A stretch of 64,000 nt of DNA from Streptomyces neyagawaensis. Its GTDB lineage: Bacteria; Actinomycetota; Actinomycetes; Streptomycetales; Streptomycetaceae. The position numbers and the translations under genes are program-made. Positions 55,806 through 64,000 of the stretch are shown here, one piece after another (position 1 is the first letter of the stretch; each line of letters starts with the position of its first letter). Below the pieces are notes generated by a model. That model had not been told where the DNA came from and did no database searches. It saw nothing but the letters and a program-made list of their open reading frames with translations. Where the stretch lies: positions 1 through 64,000 of the forward strand of contig NZ_JAMGBG010000001.1 of assembly GCF_023516595.1 (NCBI RefSeq), in the 5' to 3' direction.

Positions 55806-57325
55806 CCGGTGCTCCGGGTGCTCGGGGTGTTCCGGATGCTCCGGGTCGCTGGGCCCAGGTGGCGCAGGGCGTACGAGCGCCAGGGCCGCCAGGCGTCGGG
55901 CAGGGGCATGTCCGGTGGGGCCACGTCCGGGTCGCCGAGGGCCCGGGTGCGGATCTCGGCGACGGTGCGCGGGTCCATGCCCGGCAGGGCGAGCAGCGCG
56001 GCCTCGGCCTCGTCGCGGTCGGCGCCCACGTCGAGGCGTACGGCGCCGTCGGCGAGGGCCGTGGCGAGCGCGCGGAGGGGCCCGCCGGTGTCGGCGTCGG
56101 CCAGGGCGGCCGGTTCGGGGAACAGATGGGTGAGCGTCCCCTGCGGGGCGTCCAGGCTCTTGCCGTACGCGTGTACGAGCCGTGCGGCTTCGGCGGGTCC
56201 GGCGAGGGCGCGGATCGCGAACTCCTCCGGGTCCGCCGCCCCCGGCGAGCGCAACCCCGGCCGGGCGGCGACCAGCGGGGCGAGCCGCTCGTCGGCGCCG
56301 AGGCGCTCGTCGACGGCATACGGGTCGGCGTCGAGGTCGAGGAGGCGGCGCAGCCGCTGGACGGCGGTGGTGAGGTCACGGGGGTCGGTGAGGTGGAGGC
56401 GGCCGTCCAGCCAGCCGCCGGGGTGACCGCCGGGTGGGCCGGGTGCGGGGGCCGTGCGGCCGCGGGCGCCGGTGCCGGGGCGTTCGTCGACCTCGGCGAT
56501 CCCGGTGCCGTACGGCAGGCGCAGCGTGCGGCGGTAGGTGCGGCGACCTCGGGGGCCGCTCAGCTCCTCGACGCCGGGGATCGCCTCGGCGGCGAGGACG
56601 TCGAAGAGGGCGGTGGACTGGTGGGGGCCGCGGTGGGCGAGGCGCAGGGGGATGCCCGCGGACGGGATGCCGGTGCCGTCGGAGGAAGGAGTGCGGGTGC
56701 CTCGTCCGGGGGTTGTGGGGCGCGGGCGGGCGGGGGTGGCCGGGCGTCGGCCCGCGGGGGGTGCGGCGCGCAGGTCCGTGGGGGTCGCGGCGTAGATCGC
56801 GCGGATCGTGTCGTTGAACTGGCGGACGCTCGCGAACCCGGAGGCGAAGGCGACCTCCGTGATCGGCAGGGTCGTGGTCCGGAGGAGGACGCGGGCGGTG
56901 TGGGCACGTTGGGCGCGGGCCAGCGCGACGGGGCCCGCGCCGACCTCGGCGGTGAGCTGCCGCTGGATCTGGCGGGTGCTGTATCCGAGACGTTCGGCGA
57001 GGCCTGCGACGCCTTCCCGGTCGACGACTCCGTCCGCGATGAGGCGCATGGCGCGGGCCACGGCGTCCGCGCGGACGTTCCACTCGGCCGAGCCGGGGGT
57101 GGTGTCCGGGCGGCAGCGGCGGCAGGCCCGGAACCCGGCCTGCTGAGCGGCGGCCGCGGTGGGGTGGAAGCGGACGTTGTGCCGTTTCGGGGTCACCGCG
57201 GGGCAGCTGGGGCGGCAGTAGATACCGGTGGTCGTGACGGCGAAGAAGAAGGTGCCGTCGAAGCGGGCGTCCCGGCTGCGCACGGCCTCGTACCTGGTGT
57301 CCTCGGTGTCCTCGATGTCCTCCAC
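55802..57325 (-). CDS. Ada zinc domain + AraC HTH + AlkA DNA glycosylase
   Basis: A 507-residue fusion. The Ada N-domain holds zinc by Cys37, Cys41, Cys68 and Cys71 (IYCRPSCPA; ACRRCRP), where Cys37 would accept methyl groups from phosphotriesters. An AraC-type helix-turn-helix follows (GYSTRQIQRQLTAEVGAGP; AFASGFASVRQFND). The C-terminal half is a 3-methyladenine glycosylase (ALPGMDPRTVAEIRTRALGD). A Pro-rich linker of about 50 residues separates them. GTG at 57325 is chosen just before the Ada domain. It likely activates its own operon with ogt on alkylation. Confidence 0.93.
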   Translation of the reverse strand: MEDIEDTEDTRYEAVRSRDARFDGTFFFAVTTTGIYCRPSCPAVTPKRHNVRFHPTAAAAQQAGFRACRRCRPDTTPGSAEWNVRADAVARAMRLIADGVVDREGVAGLAERLGYSTRQIQRQLTAEVGAGPVALARAQRAHTARVLLRTTTLPITEVAFASGFASVRQFNDTIRAIYAATPTDLRAAPPAGRRPATPARPRPTTPGRGTRTPSSDGTGIPSAGIPLRLAHRGPHQSTALFDVLAAEAIPGVEELSGPRGRRTYRRTLRLPYGTGIAEVDERPGTGARGRTAPAPGPPGGHPGGWLDGRLHLTDPRDLTTAVQRLRRLLDLDADPYAVDERLGADERLAPLVAARPGLRSPGAADPEEFAIRALAGPAEAARLVHAYGKSLDAPQGTLTHLFPEPAALADADTGGPLRALATALADGAVRLDVGADRDEAEAALLALPGMDPRTVAEIRTRALGDPDVAPPDMPLPDAWRPWRSYALRHLGPATRSIRNTPSTRSTG

Positions 57326-57511
57326 GGTTCCAGTCTCGGTGACGGCGGACGGTCCGGCTGGCGGGATTCGGACACGGCGCTCGGCGTCCGCCGACAACGC
57401 CGGGCGGTACTCCGCATCCGCCCGCCTCACCGGCACCGCCGGGCGGCCGGTCGCTCGGGGGGACGCGGGGGTTTGGCGGGGTGCGGGCGGTCCGGCGGGT
57501 GCGGGCGGTTC

Positions 57512-57540
57512 GTGGTTTCTCGCGCAGTTCCCCGCGCCCC
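57512..57540 (-). repeat. Interspersed Streptomyces repeat, copy 4
   Basis: Reverse-complement orientation of the core GGGGCGCGGGGAACTGCGCGA, downstream of rsgA and next to a perfect hairpin. Confidence 0.8.
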
Positions 57541-57562
57541 TGAAGGGCCGGGCCCGCGGTCT

Positions 57563-57594
57563 CTGGAGGGCGGGCCCGCGGGCCCGCCCTCCAG
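57563..57594. terminator. Perfect GC hairpin downstream of rsgA
   Basis: A 15-base arm (CTGGAGGGCGGGCCC) is followed by its exact complement after two bases. It starts 21 bases past the rsgA stop and is the likely terminator. Confidence 0.75.
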
Positions 57595-57614
57595 GGGATA
57601 CCGGCCGTCGGGGA

Positions 57615-58727
57615 CTAGCGGCGGCCGCCGCGCTTCGCCTCCATTGCCGCGCGGCCCTCCGCTCCCTTGCGCTTCCACTCCTTGCGGATCTCCGCGCGCA
57701 GGCGGGCGTCGCTCTTGGCGACGATGCGCTGGTTCTCGCGGAGGAGCTTGCGGTAGCTCTCCAGGCGGCGCGGGGACAGGGCGCCCGTCTCCACGGCCAG
57801 GAGCACCTCGCAGCCCGGCTCGGCGACGTGCGCGCAGTCGTGGAAGCGGCAGCGCGCTCCGAGTTCCTCGATCTCCGCGAAGACCTGGTTGACACCGGTC
57901 TCGGCGTCCCAGAGGCCGACTCCGCGCAGCCCGGGGGTGTCGATGAGCACTCCGCCGCCGGGGAGGGCGAGGAGGTTGCGGGTGGTGGTGGTGTGCCGGC
58001 CCTTGCCGTCGACGTCGCGGGTGGCCTGGACGTCCATGACGTCCTCCCCGAGCAGCGCGTTGGCGAGGGTCGACTTGCCCGCGCCGGACTGCCCGAGCAG
58101 CACGGAGGTGCCGCCGGAGAGCACCGCGCCGAGGACGTCGAGGCCCTCGCCGGAGGTGGAGCTGACGGGGATGACGGGGACGCCGGGCGCGGTGGTCTCG
58201 ACGTCCTGCACCAGGTACGCGAGCGTCACTGCGTCCGGCACGAGGTCGGCCTTGGTGAGCACGACCACCGGTTGTGCTCCGGACTCCCAGGCCAGCGCGA
58301 GGAATCGTTCGACGCGGCCGAGGTCGAGTTCCACGGCGAGCGACACGGCGACGACGGCGTGGTCGACGTTGGCGGCGAGGATCTGGCCCTCGGCCCGCTT
58401 GGAGGAGGTGGAGCGCACGAACGCGCTGCGGCGGGGCAGGTAGGTGCGGACGTAGCGGGGGTCGCCCGCGGGTTCGACGGCGACCCAGTCGCCGGTGCAC
58501 ACGACCCGCATGGGGTCGTGCGGGGTGACGAACGCGGTGTCGGCCCGCAGCGGGCCGTCGGCCGTGATGACGTCGCACTGCCCGCGGTCGACCCGGACGA
58601 CCCGCCCGGCGACGAGGCCCTCGGCGTCGTACGGGGCGAAGGCGTCCGCCCAGGCGTCGTCCCAGCCGTAGGGAGCGAGAGCGGAGAGAGAGGAGGCGGA
58701 ACCGGAAGGAGAGCCGGAGAAAGTCAA
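57615..58727 (-). CDS. rsgA: Ribosome small subunit-dependent GTPase A
   Basis: A 370-residue circularly permuted GTPase that helps mature the 30S subunit. The order is OB-fold domain, then G4 (LTKADLV, about 157), G1 (GQSGAGKSTL, about 211) and G3 (DTPGLRG, about 261). A zinc motif CRFHDCAHVAEPGCEV lies near 290. The start is TTG at 58727. A short hairpin (ACCCTT/AAGGGT) overlaps its ribosome-binding site. A 23-codon ORF precedes it on the same strand. Confidence 0.95.
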   Translation of the reverse strand: MTFSGSPSGSASSLSALAPYGWDDAWADAFAPYDAEGLVAGRVVRVDRGQCDVITADGPLRADTAFVTPHDPMRVVCTGDWVAVEPAGDPRYVRTYLPRRSAFVRSTSSKRAEGQILAANVDHAVVAVSLAVELDLGRVERFLALAWESGAQPVVVLTKADLVPDAVTLAYLVQDVETTAPGVPVIPVSSTSGEGLDVLGAVLSGGTSVLLGQSGAGKSTLANALLGEDVMDVQATRDVDGKGRHTTTTRNLLALPGGGVLIDTPGLRGVGLWDAETGVNQVFAEIEELGARCRFHDCAHVAEPGCEVLLAVETGALSPRRLESYRKLLRENQRIVAKSDARLRAEIRKEWKRKGAEGRAAMEAKRGGRR

Positions 58728-58803
58728 GGGAGACCCTTCACAAGGGTGGTCCCGGCAGCCGCGCGAGCCCGTCAGGGGCGGCGCGGAGTGAAGTGTGGGT
58801 GTG

Positions 58804-58875
58804 TCAGCCGGAGACCACGGAGGTGGACTTGATGGATTCCTGGATGAGGGCAGCGCTCGTCACCGTGACAGCCAT
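58804..58875 (-). CDS. 23-residue peptide ORF upstream of rsgA
   Basis: A 24-codon frame starts with ATG at 58875 and stops TGA at 58804. It begins MAVTVTSAAL, continues IQESIKST and ends SVVSG. A textbook AGGAGGT lies eight bases before the ATG (58884-58890). The peptide has no Cys, no Arg and one Lys, and is rich in Ser, Thr and Val. It could be a leader peptide controlling rsgA, a small secreted or modified peptide, or a membrane-tag peptide. It is not recognised. Confidence 0.55.
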   Translation of the reverse strand: MAVTVTSAALIQESIKSTSVVSG

Positions 58876-59660
58876 CGGTCGACACCTCCTGTTCTCTGCT
58901 CGTGGTCGGCACCGGGCGGCCGAAGAGGCCGCGGTGCGGGGTGATCACACCCTAGCGGGGCCCAGCGGGGCCCCGTCAATCGAATTAACTGGCAGCCGCG
59001 CATCCGCCCCCGACCAGGGCAGCCGGGGCGGGCGGCGCAGCCGGGGCGCCGGCTCGGGGGCGACGAGCGCCCGACCTGCCGGTCCGCCGGCAGACCCGAC
59101 CTGCCACTCTGCCGGTCCGCCCGCCCTTCCCGCATGCCAGATGTCAGACGGCCGGTCGGCCCGGCAGACCGGTAGGGCCGACTCACCGGTCAGCCGGTAG
59201 GCACCGACCTGCCACTCTGCCGGTCCGCCGGTAGGCCCGACTTGCCGGTCTGACGGTCGGCCGGTCCGCCGGTAGGCCCGACTTGCCGGTCTGACGGTCG
59301 GCCGGTCCGCCGGTCGGCCCGACCTGCCGGTCCGCCAGATGCCAGACGGCCAGCCCGGCTTGTCGGTGTGCCCGGCTGCCCATGCGCCCGCCCTGCCCCG
59401 CGCCGACCTCCGGCCTCCGGCCTCCGGCCACATCCTGGCCGGTGGTGTCGTATGCCGTATCCCGGCATGCCCGGCCCGCCGTTATGCCCGGCTTGTCGCT
59501 GCGCCCCCGTGCCCGGTCTGCGGGGCTGCGGGCCCGCCCAGCCCGCCGGCCTTGTCGGGCACGTGACTTGTCGGGCCCGCCCGGTTGATCCGTCCCGTCC
59601 CGCCCGGCTAGGACCTGTCCAGCCGATCAATGGTCGTTAACGGTCCGGCATGATGCCGGC
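58876..59660. other. Gene-poor stretch with tandem repeats
   Basis: About 780 bases without a supported gene. It is made of CCGGC-rich low-complexity DNA. The ordered part is the 41-bp repeat listed next. Long frames here only reflect the repeat composition. Confidence 0.7.
59221..59345. repeat. 41-bp tandem repeat (minisatellite)
   Basis: A unit starting CGGTCCGCCGGTAGGCCCGA repeats at 59221 and 59262 without change and again at 59303 in diverged form. Related fragments lie at 59075-59220. It is intergenic. Confidence 0.85.
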
Positions 59661-60095
59661 GTGAGCATCATCGTCGAGTTCTTCGCGGCTGCGGATGACG
59701 CGTCAGCGGCTCTGGCTCTTCAGACCGGGCCGCCACCCGCATTCGAGTCGCTCTCCTTCGGCAACTTCGATCCCGAAGAGGCTGTGGTCGAGTGGGAGTG
59801 CCTGTTTACCGGCGTCAGCTTCGAGCAGCTCCTTGAAGCTGACGAGCCTCGTCTCGTCGCCGGCCAGGACGATGACGGCTGCGTCGTCTTCGCGATCTCG
59901 CCTCGCCTGTCCGCAGCGCTCGCCGAGGCCGAGCGGTCCGAGGTGAAGGATGCCGCCGTCGCATGGTCCGCTCAGCGGGCGGAGGACGGCGAGGTCATCG
60001 ACCCGGAGATCGCCGAATTGATCCTGAGTGATCTGGCTGCTCTCGTCATCAGTGCCCGACGCCAGGGCCAGAACGTCTACTGCTGGGTCGCGTAG
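59661..60095 (+). CDS. Hypothetical acidic protein
   Basis: A 144-residue acidic protein (MSIIVEFFAAADDASAAL at the start; FAISPRLSAALAEAERSEV in the middle). No known motif; a two-layer alpha/beta fold is possible. The GTG at 59661 has no clear ribosome-binding site, so a leaderless message is likely. Codon use is less biased than in neighbours, as in accessory genes. Confidence 0.7.
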   Translation: MSIIVEFFAAADDASAALALQTGPPPAFESLSFGNFDPEEAVVEWECLFTGVSFEQLLEADEPRLVAGQDDDGCVVFAISPRLSAALAEAERSEVKDAAVAWSAQRAEDGEVIDPEIAELILSDLAALVISARRQGQNVYCWVA

Positions 60096-60145
60096 GAGTC
60101 CACGTTCGGAGCCAGATCGCAACGGACGCCGCAGCGGCGGTACTT

Positions 60146-60383
60146 CTACAGAGGGTCGTCCGGCTCGGTAATGACCTCCCGGTCGACGACCCACTTGCGG
60201 ACGATCCGCCGTTCACCGCCTGTCCCCGTCGGCGACGAACTGGACGACCACGGCGGGGTCGTGGGCGTAGAGCCCGATCCACTCCTTGTAGGTCCTGCGG
60301 GCGACGACGGCGTTGTCCTCCCACTCGCCGGTGACAGCCGGGCCGCCCTCGGTGAACTGGACGATCGCCCGGTACAACGTCAC
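60146..60383 (-). pseudogene. Small conserved-looking gene broken by a one-base insertion
   Basis: From GTG at 60383 the frame reads TLYRAIVQFTEGGPAVTGEW and then TYKEWIGLYAHDPAVVVQFV, reaching TGA at 60213 after 56 residues. In the next frame the sequence continues smoothly as GERRIVRKWVVDREVITEP and ends TAG at 60146. The total length is 3n+1. Removing one G from a GGGG run just before the junction restores a 78-residue protein. Function unknown. Confidence 0.6.
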
Positions 60384-60876
60384 TGCCCGGCCCCCTGTCC
60401 TCGGCGGCGGCGCCAGCCTCCACGGCGAACGGGCTCAGGGAGGGCGCCGCGACGTCCGGCGACAGCGCGGGAGCGACCCCCTTCAGGTCGAGGCACGTGA
60501 TCGCGCGGCCGCACAGGGGCTCAGGGAAGGTCACCCCGCACAGGCCAATCGCATGCCAGCTTGGGGCCTGGGGCAGGGAACTCATGGCGCCACTCTACGA
60601 ACCGGTCATCGCCCCCGCGCGCATGCCGTCGATTGAGCGCTGCCGCCGGGACGACGGTCACCGGAGGCCCCTGCGGACCGCGATGGCTCCGGAGGATGCA
60701 ACAAGAAGGAGCCGCCGAACGCCACCAGCGCGGCCTCCGCACTCCTGCACGAGGTCACCGCCCCCGGCTCACTCAGAATGAGACCTGGGTCACTGCCGCA
60801 GTGCCCACCGCTGGGCTGTAGCACCGGCGCCACACAGCCATGATCGGAGCCCTTGCCGCTGTGGAAGGGACCCGAG
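60384..60876. other. Stretch with one doubtful ORF
   Basis: On the minus strand an ATG at 60585 opens a frame starting MSSLPQAPSWHAIGLCGVTF that continues plausibly for about 70 codons (CGRAITCLDLKGVAPALSPD) and then becomes Arg-rich nonsense over the next gene. It may be a small gene or a remnant. The rest (60590-60876) shows nothing supported. Confidence 0.3.
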
Positions 60877-61410
60877 ATGCCTGTGCTCCGCCAGATCACC
60901 GCCTGCGCCGAGCCTGCCGCCCTTGTCCTCGTGCGCGCCGGCCGCCGACGCGGCCGCGCCGTGGACTACCGGATGGCCATGTGCCGTCGCCACCGCTGGC
61001 TCGCCGAACGCTCGGGCGGCCGCCGCAGCACGCCGGGACCTGCCGGCGGACGCTGCGGCACGGTGATGGACTACCGGACCTACGACGAGGTGCTCCGCTC
61101 CCACTACGAGCAGTGGCTCCGCCCCATGACCGGCTCCGTCATCGAAGACCACGGTGACGACGTCGCCGCCACGCTGCGCGCCGCACACGACTGGCTGGCC
61201 GGCGAGCACGTCGACGGGCCGACGCGGCCCCTGGTGCCGCCCGCGCGGTCCTTGATGCCGCTCGACGGCGTACGAGCGGCTCTGGACCAGGCGGCCCGGG
61301 CCACAGAAGCCCTAGCCGCCGGGCTAATGGAGGAACACCACGGCCAGGTCCACGTCCTAGCGGCGCTCGCCCTCGCGGAGACCCTCGATGCGCTCGGACG
61401 AGGGGCATAA
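60877..61410 (+). CDS. Hypothetical protein
   Basis: A 177-residue protein. The N-terminus PVLRQITACAEPA and MAMCRRHRWLAE hold two Cys that could be part of a metal site. The C-terminal half is helical (GVRAALDQAARATEALAAGL; EEHHGQVHVLAALALAETLD). ATG at 60877 has AAGGGA seven bases upstream. The family is not recognised. Confidence 0.6.
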   Translation: MPVLRQITACAEPAALVLVRAGRRRGRAVDYRMAMCRRHRWLAERSGGRRSTPGPAGGRCGTVMDYRTYDEVLRSHYEQWLRPMTGSVIEDHGDDVAATLRAAHDWLAGEHVDGPTRPLVPPARSLMPLDGVRAALDQAARATEALAAGLMEEHHGQVHVLAALALAETLDALGRGA

Positions 61411-61431
61411 GCACTTCTCGCTGCGCTGGGT

Positions 61432-62118
61432 CTACTTCGGCGCAGCGATCTCGGATGCCGTCGCCGTGGCCCGTCGACCCGCCTGAACCTGCTGAAGGCG
61501 CTTGATCGTGACAGCCAGTACGTCATGGGCGTCTGTCGGATCCGCGCCCGCGTCCTCCACACGCACTCGGGCGATCACGGTGCCGGACCTGCTGTAGCCG
61601 TAGACAGTCCCACTCGGACCATGGTGCGCGAGGAAGACCGACGCCTCTCCGACCCGACCGGCCGCGACAGCGGCCGTTTCGTCCCTGTCCGGCCACTGGT
61701 CGAAGGCCGCCTTCGCGTGCGCGGCCTTGTCGAACTGACAGACGTCCAGATCAATGCCCCGTGAGACGGTCGATCCCTGGTAGTCGTAGTCGCCGCTAGC
61801 CGCTCGCTGCCAACCGGCCGGCGCGGGGGCATCGAGCGGAGCACAGTCGTCGGGTTCTCCCGGCATGAGCTTGTTCAGACTGCCGGGGTAGTACCCGGGG
61901 ACAACGTCCTCAGCGTCGGGAATCGCCTGAGTGAGTTCACCTCGGCTGAGCTCTTGTGTGAGCGGCACGTCGGTGTCGTCATTGAAGGACTGCGCCTCGC
62001 CGGCTTCGCTCGCTGACGGTGCCCCGGCAGGGGGCGGTGGCGCCTTGTCCGTAGAGCAGGCGGACAGCGTAAGACAGGCAAGAAGGGTTGCGGTGAGAGC
62101 GCGGTGACTCCATGTCAT
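61432..62118 (-). CDS. Secreted lipoprotein of unknown function
   Basis: A 228-residue lipoprotein with signal peptide and lipobox LTLSACSTD (Cys21). A Pro/Ala/Ser linker follows. The mature domain has two Cys (PDDCAPLDAP; IDLDVCQFDKAAH) that may form a disulfide, as in DUF3558-like or PknH-sensor-like proteins, but the match is not certain. It faces the hypothetical gene at 60877 tail-to-tail. Confidence 0.8.
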   Translation of the reverse strand: MTWSHRALTATLLACLTLSACSTDKAPPPPAGAPSASEAGEAQSFNDDTDVPLTQELSRGELTQAIPDAEDVVPGYYPGSLNKLMPGEPDDCAPLDAPAPAGWQRAASGDYDYQGSTVSRGIDLDVCQFDKAAHAKAAFDQWPDRDETAAVAAGRVGEASVFLAHHGPSGTVYGYSRSGTVIARVRVEDAGADPTDAHDVLAVTIKRLQQVQAGRRATATASEIAAPK

Positions 62119-62354
62119 GTGATCAACCTAGCCTCGCAGCCATCACAGGACTCGACAAGATCCGAAAGAGACGCCCCAGGCCGCGGGCCTGCTCGACGCT
62201 CAAACAGACAGCGGCCAGCGCACCGCCGAGGCATGACTCCTGCCCCCGATGATCGCCCGCTCCGGGCCCGGCCGCCCTGGTTCCTCGCGGCGACGAGGGG
62301 ACTGCCAAGTGCGGATGGCCGTGATGTCTGAGGCGCGTACTAGCGTGTGGTGCC

Positions 62355-62831
62355 ATGGCTGACGTCTTCGAACTCATGCTCACGATGGATCTGGTCGGCG
62401 ACATGTCGCAGGAGGAACTCTCCGAGCTCCGCTGGCACCTCGGACTGGGCACCGAGCCGAACGTCCTCCGCATCGTGACCGACTTTCCCGTCGTAGTAGA
62501 GGATGACCACGGAAAGCCTGTGATCGAGAACCAACCCGAGCCACTCCTGGCCCAGCACAGCCAGGCATCCAAGGTGGGTGGTTCCCTGGCCTCAGTCCTG
62601 GAACGCAGGCAGGACACCGAGGCGGACGCCTGGAGACTGACCAGCCGGCAGGAGATCCACCCCGACGACTTCGAGCGCGCCGGGCAGCTCCTCACCTGGC
62701 TCGCGACCAAGGCCGACGGACAACACCGGGGCCGCGACGGGCGGGTCACCTTGGGTTGGACCCGGTTCTACGAAGATCCCCAGCCCGAGCCGCTGGTGGT
62801 GCGTGACGGTGCAGTGATCTGGCCGTCGTAG
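62355..62831 (+). CDS. Hypothetical protein
   Basis: A 158-residue protein. DVFELMLTMDLVGDMSQEEL begins it, and SRQEIHPDDFERAGQLLTWL and TLGWTRFYEDPQPEPLVVRD close it. It has a mixed alpha/beta pattern without known motif. ATG at 62355. In the 236 bases upstream, a short minus-strand fragment (AVCLSVEQARGLGRLFRI, about 62126-62240) looks like a gene remnant. Confidence 0.7.
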   Translation: MADVFELMLTMDLVGDMSQEELSELRWHLGLGTEPNVLRIVTDFPVVVEDDHGKPVIENQPEPLLAQHSQASKVGGSLASVLERRQDTEADAWRLTSRQEIHPDDFERAGQLLTWLATKADGQHRGRDGRVTLGWTRFYEDPQPEPLVVRDGAVIWPS

Positions 62832-63021
62832 CCGGGAGGCATGAACCTCGTGGCCCGGCTCACGGCCGGCACGTTCCCGCTGGCGCACCCCGTCCGGGAA
62901 GTCGGCGGGGGCCTGCTCCAGGCCCCGTGAGCGAGTCGCTGGAGCGGGAGAGAACACGGGTTCGCCGGCCCGGTCAAAGCGGTTTACTGAACCAGCTGCC
63001 GTGGCCCCGGGCTGCCCATGA

Positions 63022-63238
63022 CTAAGCCGCGGCCCCTGGCCCACGCTGGTGCCGACCGTCCTCGGTGACCACGATGACCGGAGGGCACGGCGGGCAGGAG
63101 AACAACGCCTGAGACCTCGATCCACCGCCACCCCTGCTGCCATAGAGGCCGGTGATCGCGGTCCTCGGGGACGTCTGCTGTCGCACCACACCGGGTGCAG
63201 GTGATCACGTCGGCAGGGCGGGGCGAGGACATACACAC
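63022..63238 (-). pseudogene. Small zinc-ribbon gene broken by a one-base insertion
   Basis: From ATG at 63238 the frame reads MCMSSPRPADVITCTRCGAT and continues WQQGWRWIEVSGVVL. Skipping one C at the next codons gives CPPCPPVIVVTEDGRHQRG and a stop TAG at 63022. The restored protein has CTRC and CPPC, two CxxC pairs of a zinc ribbon. Unshifted, the frame loses the second pair and runs on to 62984. This supports a recent one-base insertion. Confidence 0.65.
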
Positions 63239-63388
63239 ACGGTACCGGCGAGCAGACGGTGCACGGCGGCCGCGTCCCGCTTACGCGCCGCTGCCCGGCC
63301 GCATCCGCAGTGAGAAGGGCATCCGTTGGGGCGGTCGTCCCCTCGCCGATGCCGCATGACCAGCCCGGCGACCTTGCCCGGCCGGGTC

Positions 63389-64000
63389 CTAGCAGTAGCC
63401 GTGCACCCTGGCGCCGGCAGGAGCGAGGTTGGGCCAGGGATGTCCTGCTCTGTCGGAGGCAGCGGACCGTAGGAGGTCCAGAATCGTGCACCCCGGGTAG
63501 CCCTGAAAACTCGCGTAGGCGCCGCGGTAGTAGCAGCTCCAGTAGCTCACGACCCGCCGTTGAGTGCGCGCGAAGAAGGCAGGGTTGTCTACGAGGAACT
63601 GTCCGTAAGCGAGGTGGCCGCAGGCGCCGGGCGTGGCGAGATCACGGAGCTCATCGCGGATGACGACCAGGATCTCCAAGACGTACTCGCCAACCAGCTG
63701 CACGACGAAGGGGACGACCCATGGGTCAGTGGAACCAACGACCTTCTCCAGGTGGCGCTGCCTGACCATGCCGTCGCAGTGCCTTGAGTACAGGCAGTGC
63801 AGAAGCTGTTGTTGGCGCGACGAAAGCGACGCCACCGCGTCAGTTGGCGGCTCGTCGTTGTAGAGGCGCCCGGGGATCAAAATTTGCTGGCCCTCGACAG
63901 CGACCGAGAACGAGGCATGCCGCTGGAGCCGAGAATCAGGCATCACTGCCAGGACTGCCTGGGCATCGCTTGCAAGCTCGGCTGGGAACGCCGTGATCAA
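63389..64000 (-). CDS. Hypothetical protein (start near or beyond window end)
   Basis: At least 203 residues. It contains LSSRQQQLLHCLYSRHCDGM, VGSTDPWVVPFVVQLVGEYV, LEILVVIRDELRDL and SYWSCYYRGAYASFQGYPG. The composition is protein-like and the frame is long for this region. The only start inside the window is TTG at 64000, so the true start may lie outside. The family is not recognised. Confidence 0.65.
   Translation of the reverse strand: MITAFPAELASDAQAVLAVMPDSRLQRHASFSVAVEGQQILIPGRLYNDEPPTDAVASLSSRQQQLLHCLYSRHCDGMVRQRHLEKVVGSTDPWVVPFVVQLVGEYVLEILVVIRDELRDLATPGACGHLAYGQFLVDNPAFFARTQRRVVSYWSCYYRGAYASFQGYPGCTILDLLRSAASDRAGHPWPNLAPAGARVHGYC

Noticed and set aside
59221..59345. CRISPR-like spaced repeats
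   Set aside because: The units are directly abutting with no unique spacers, and no cas genes are present.
1..64000. tRNA, rRNA or replication origin
   Set aside because: No cloverleaf, conserved rRNA segments or DnaA-box cluster were noticed on reading, though a covariance search was not possible.

Overview
The window is high-GC actinobacterial DNA and almost certainly from a Streptomyces. Reading frames have G/C-rich third positions, and GTG/TTG starts are common. It carries a DmdR-type iron box, an AfsK-like kinase with a beta-propeller, a DUF2637 protein, an Fxs peptide locus and the interspersed element GGGGCGCGGGGAACTGCGCGA. No rRNA, tRNA or CRISPR array was seen.

Layout. 0-3 kb: end of an IS481-type transposase, a GT-C-like membrane protein, then about 1.1 kb of decayed coding remnants. 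3-12.7 kb: an alpha/beta hydrolase converging on a complete minus-strand fxs locus. Its order is fxsA (51-aa precursor ending FQSSL), fxsB (radical SAM/SPASM maturase fused to an HExxH domain), two TIR proteins (fxsC-like) and fxsT (MinD-like ATPase + TIR + NB-ARC + TPR). This is the most unusual part of the window: a ribosomally made peptide system joined to NLR/TIR-type signalling proteins. 12.8-24.8 kb: sugar/inositol utilisation, with a minus-strand ABC importer divergent from iolC, an aldolase and iolD. These are followed by a GntR regulator, an orphan sugar-binding lipoprotein, an oxidoreductase and a divergent LacI regulator. Several inverted-repeat operators can be read directly.

25-33 kb: an AfsK-like kinase, a small ankyrin protein, a CUT1 sugar ABC operon with a YesL-like protein (one permease looks frameshifted at its N-terminus) and a divergent Gfo/Idh oxidoreductase. 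33-37.7 kb: cytochrome P450, an SRPBCC protein, a TIGR03086 protein, a membrane protein and XdhC. 37.8-45.7 kb: purine catabolism, with an NCS2 permease, three-subunit xanthine dehydrogenase and a PucR regulator. 45.8-54.9 kb: small regulatory and housekeeping genes, including a GntR regulator with a long disordered N-terminus, an FhuF-like protein under an iron box, an anti-sigma-type ATPase and a PP2C-like phosphatase with a roughly 500-residue Pro-rich region.

55-58.9 kb: DNA repair (Ada/AlkA fusion coupled to Ogt), RsgA, and an unannotated 23-codon ORF with a perfect ribosome-binding site. 58.9-64 kb: a gene-poor accessory stretch with a 41-bp tandem repeat, several unrecognised small genes, a lipoprotein and two small genes broken by apparent single-base insertions.
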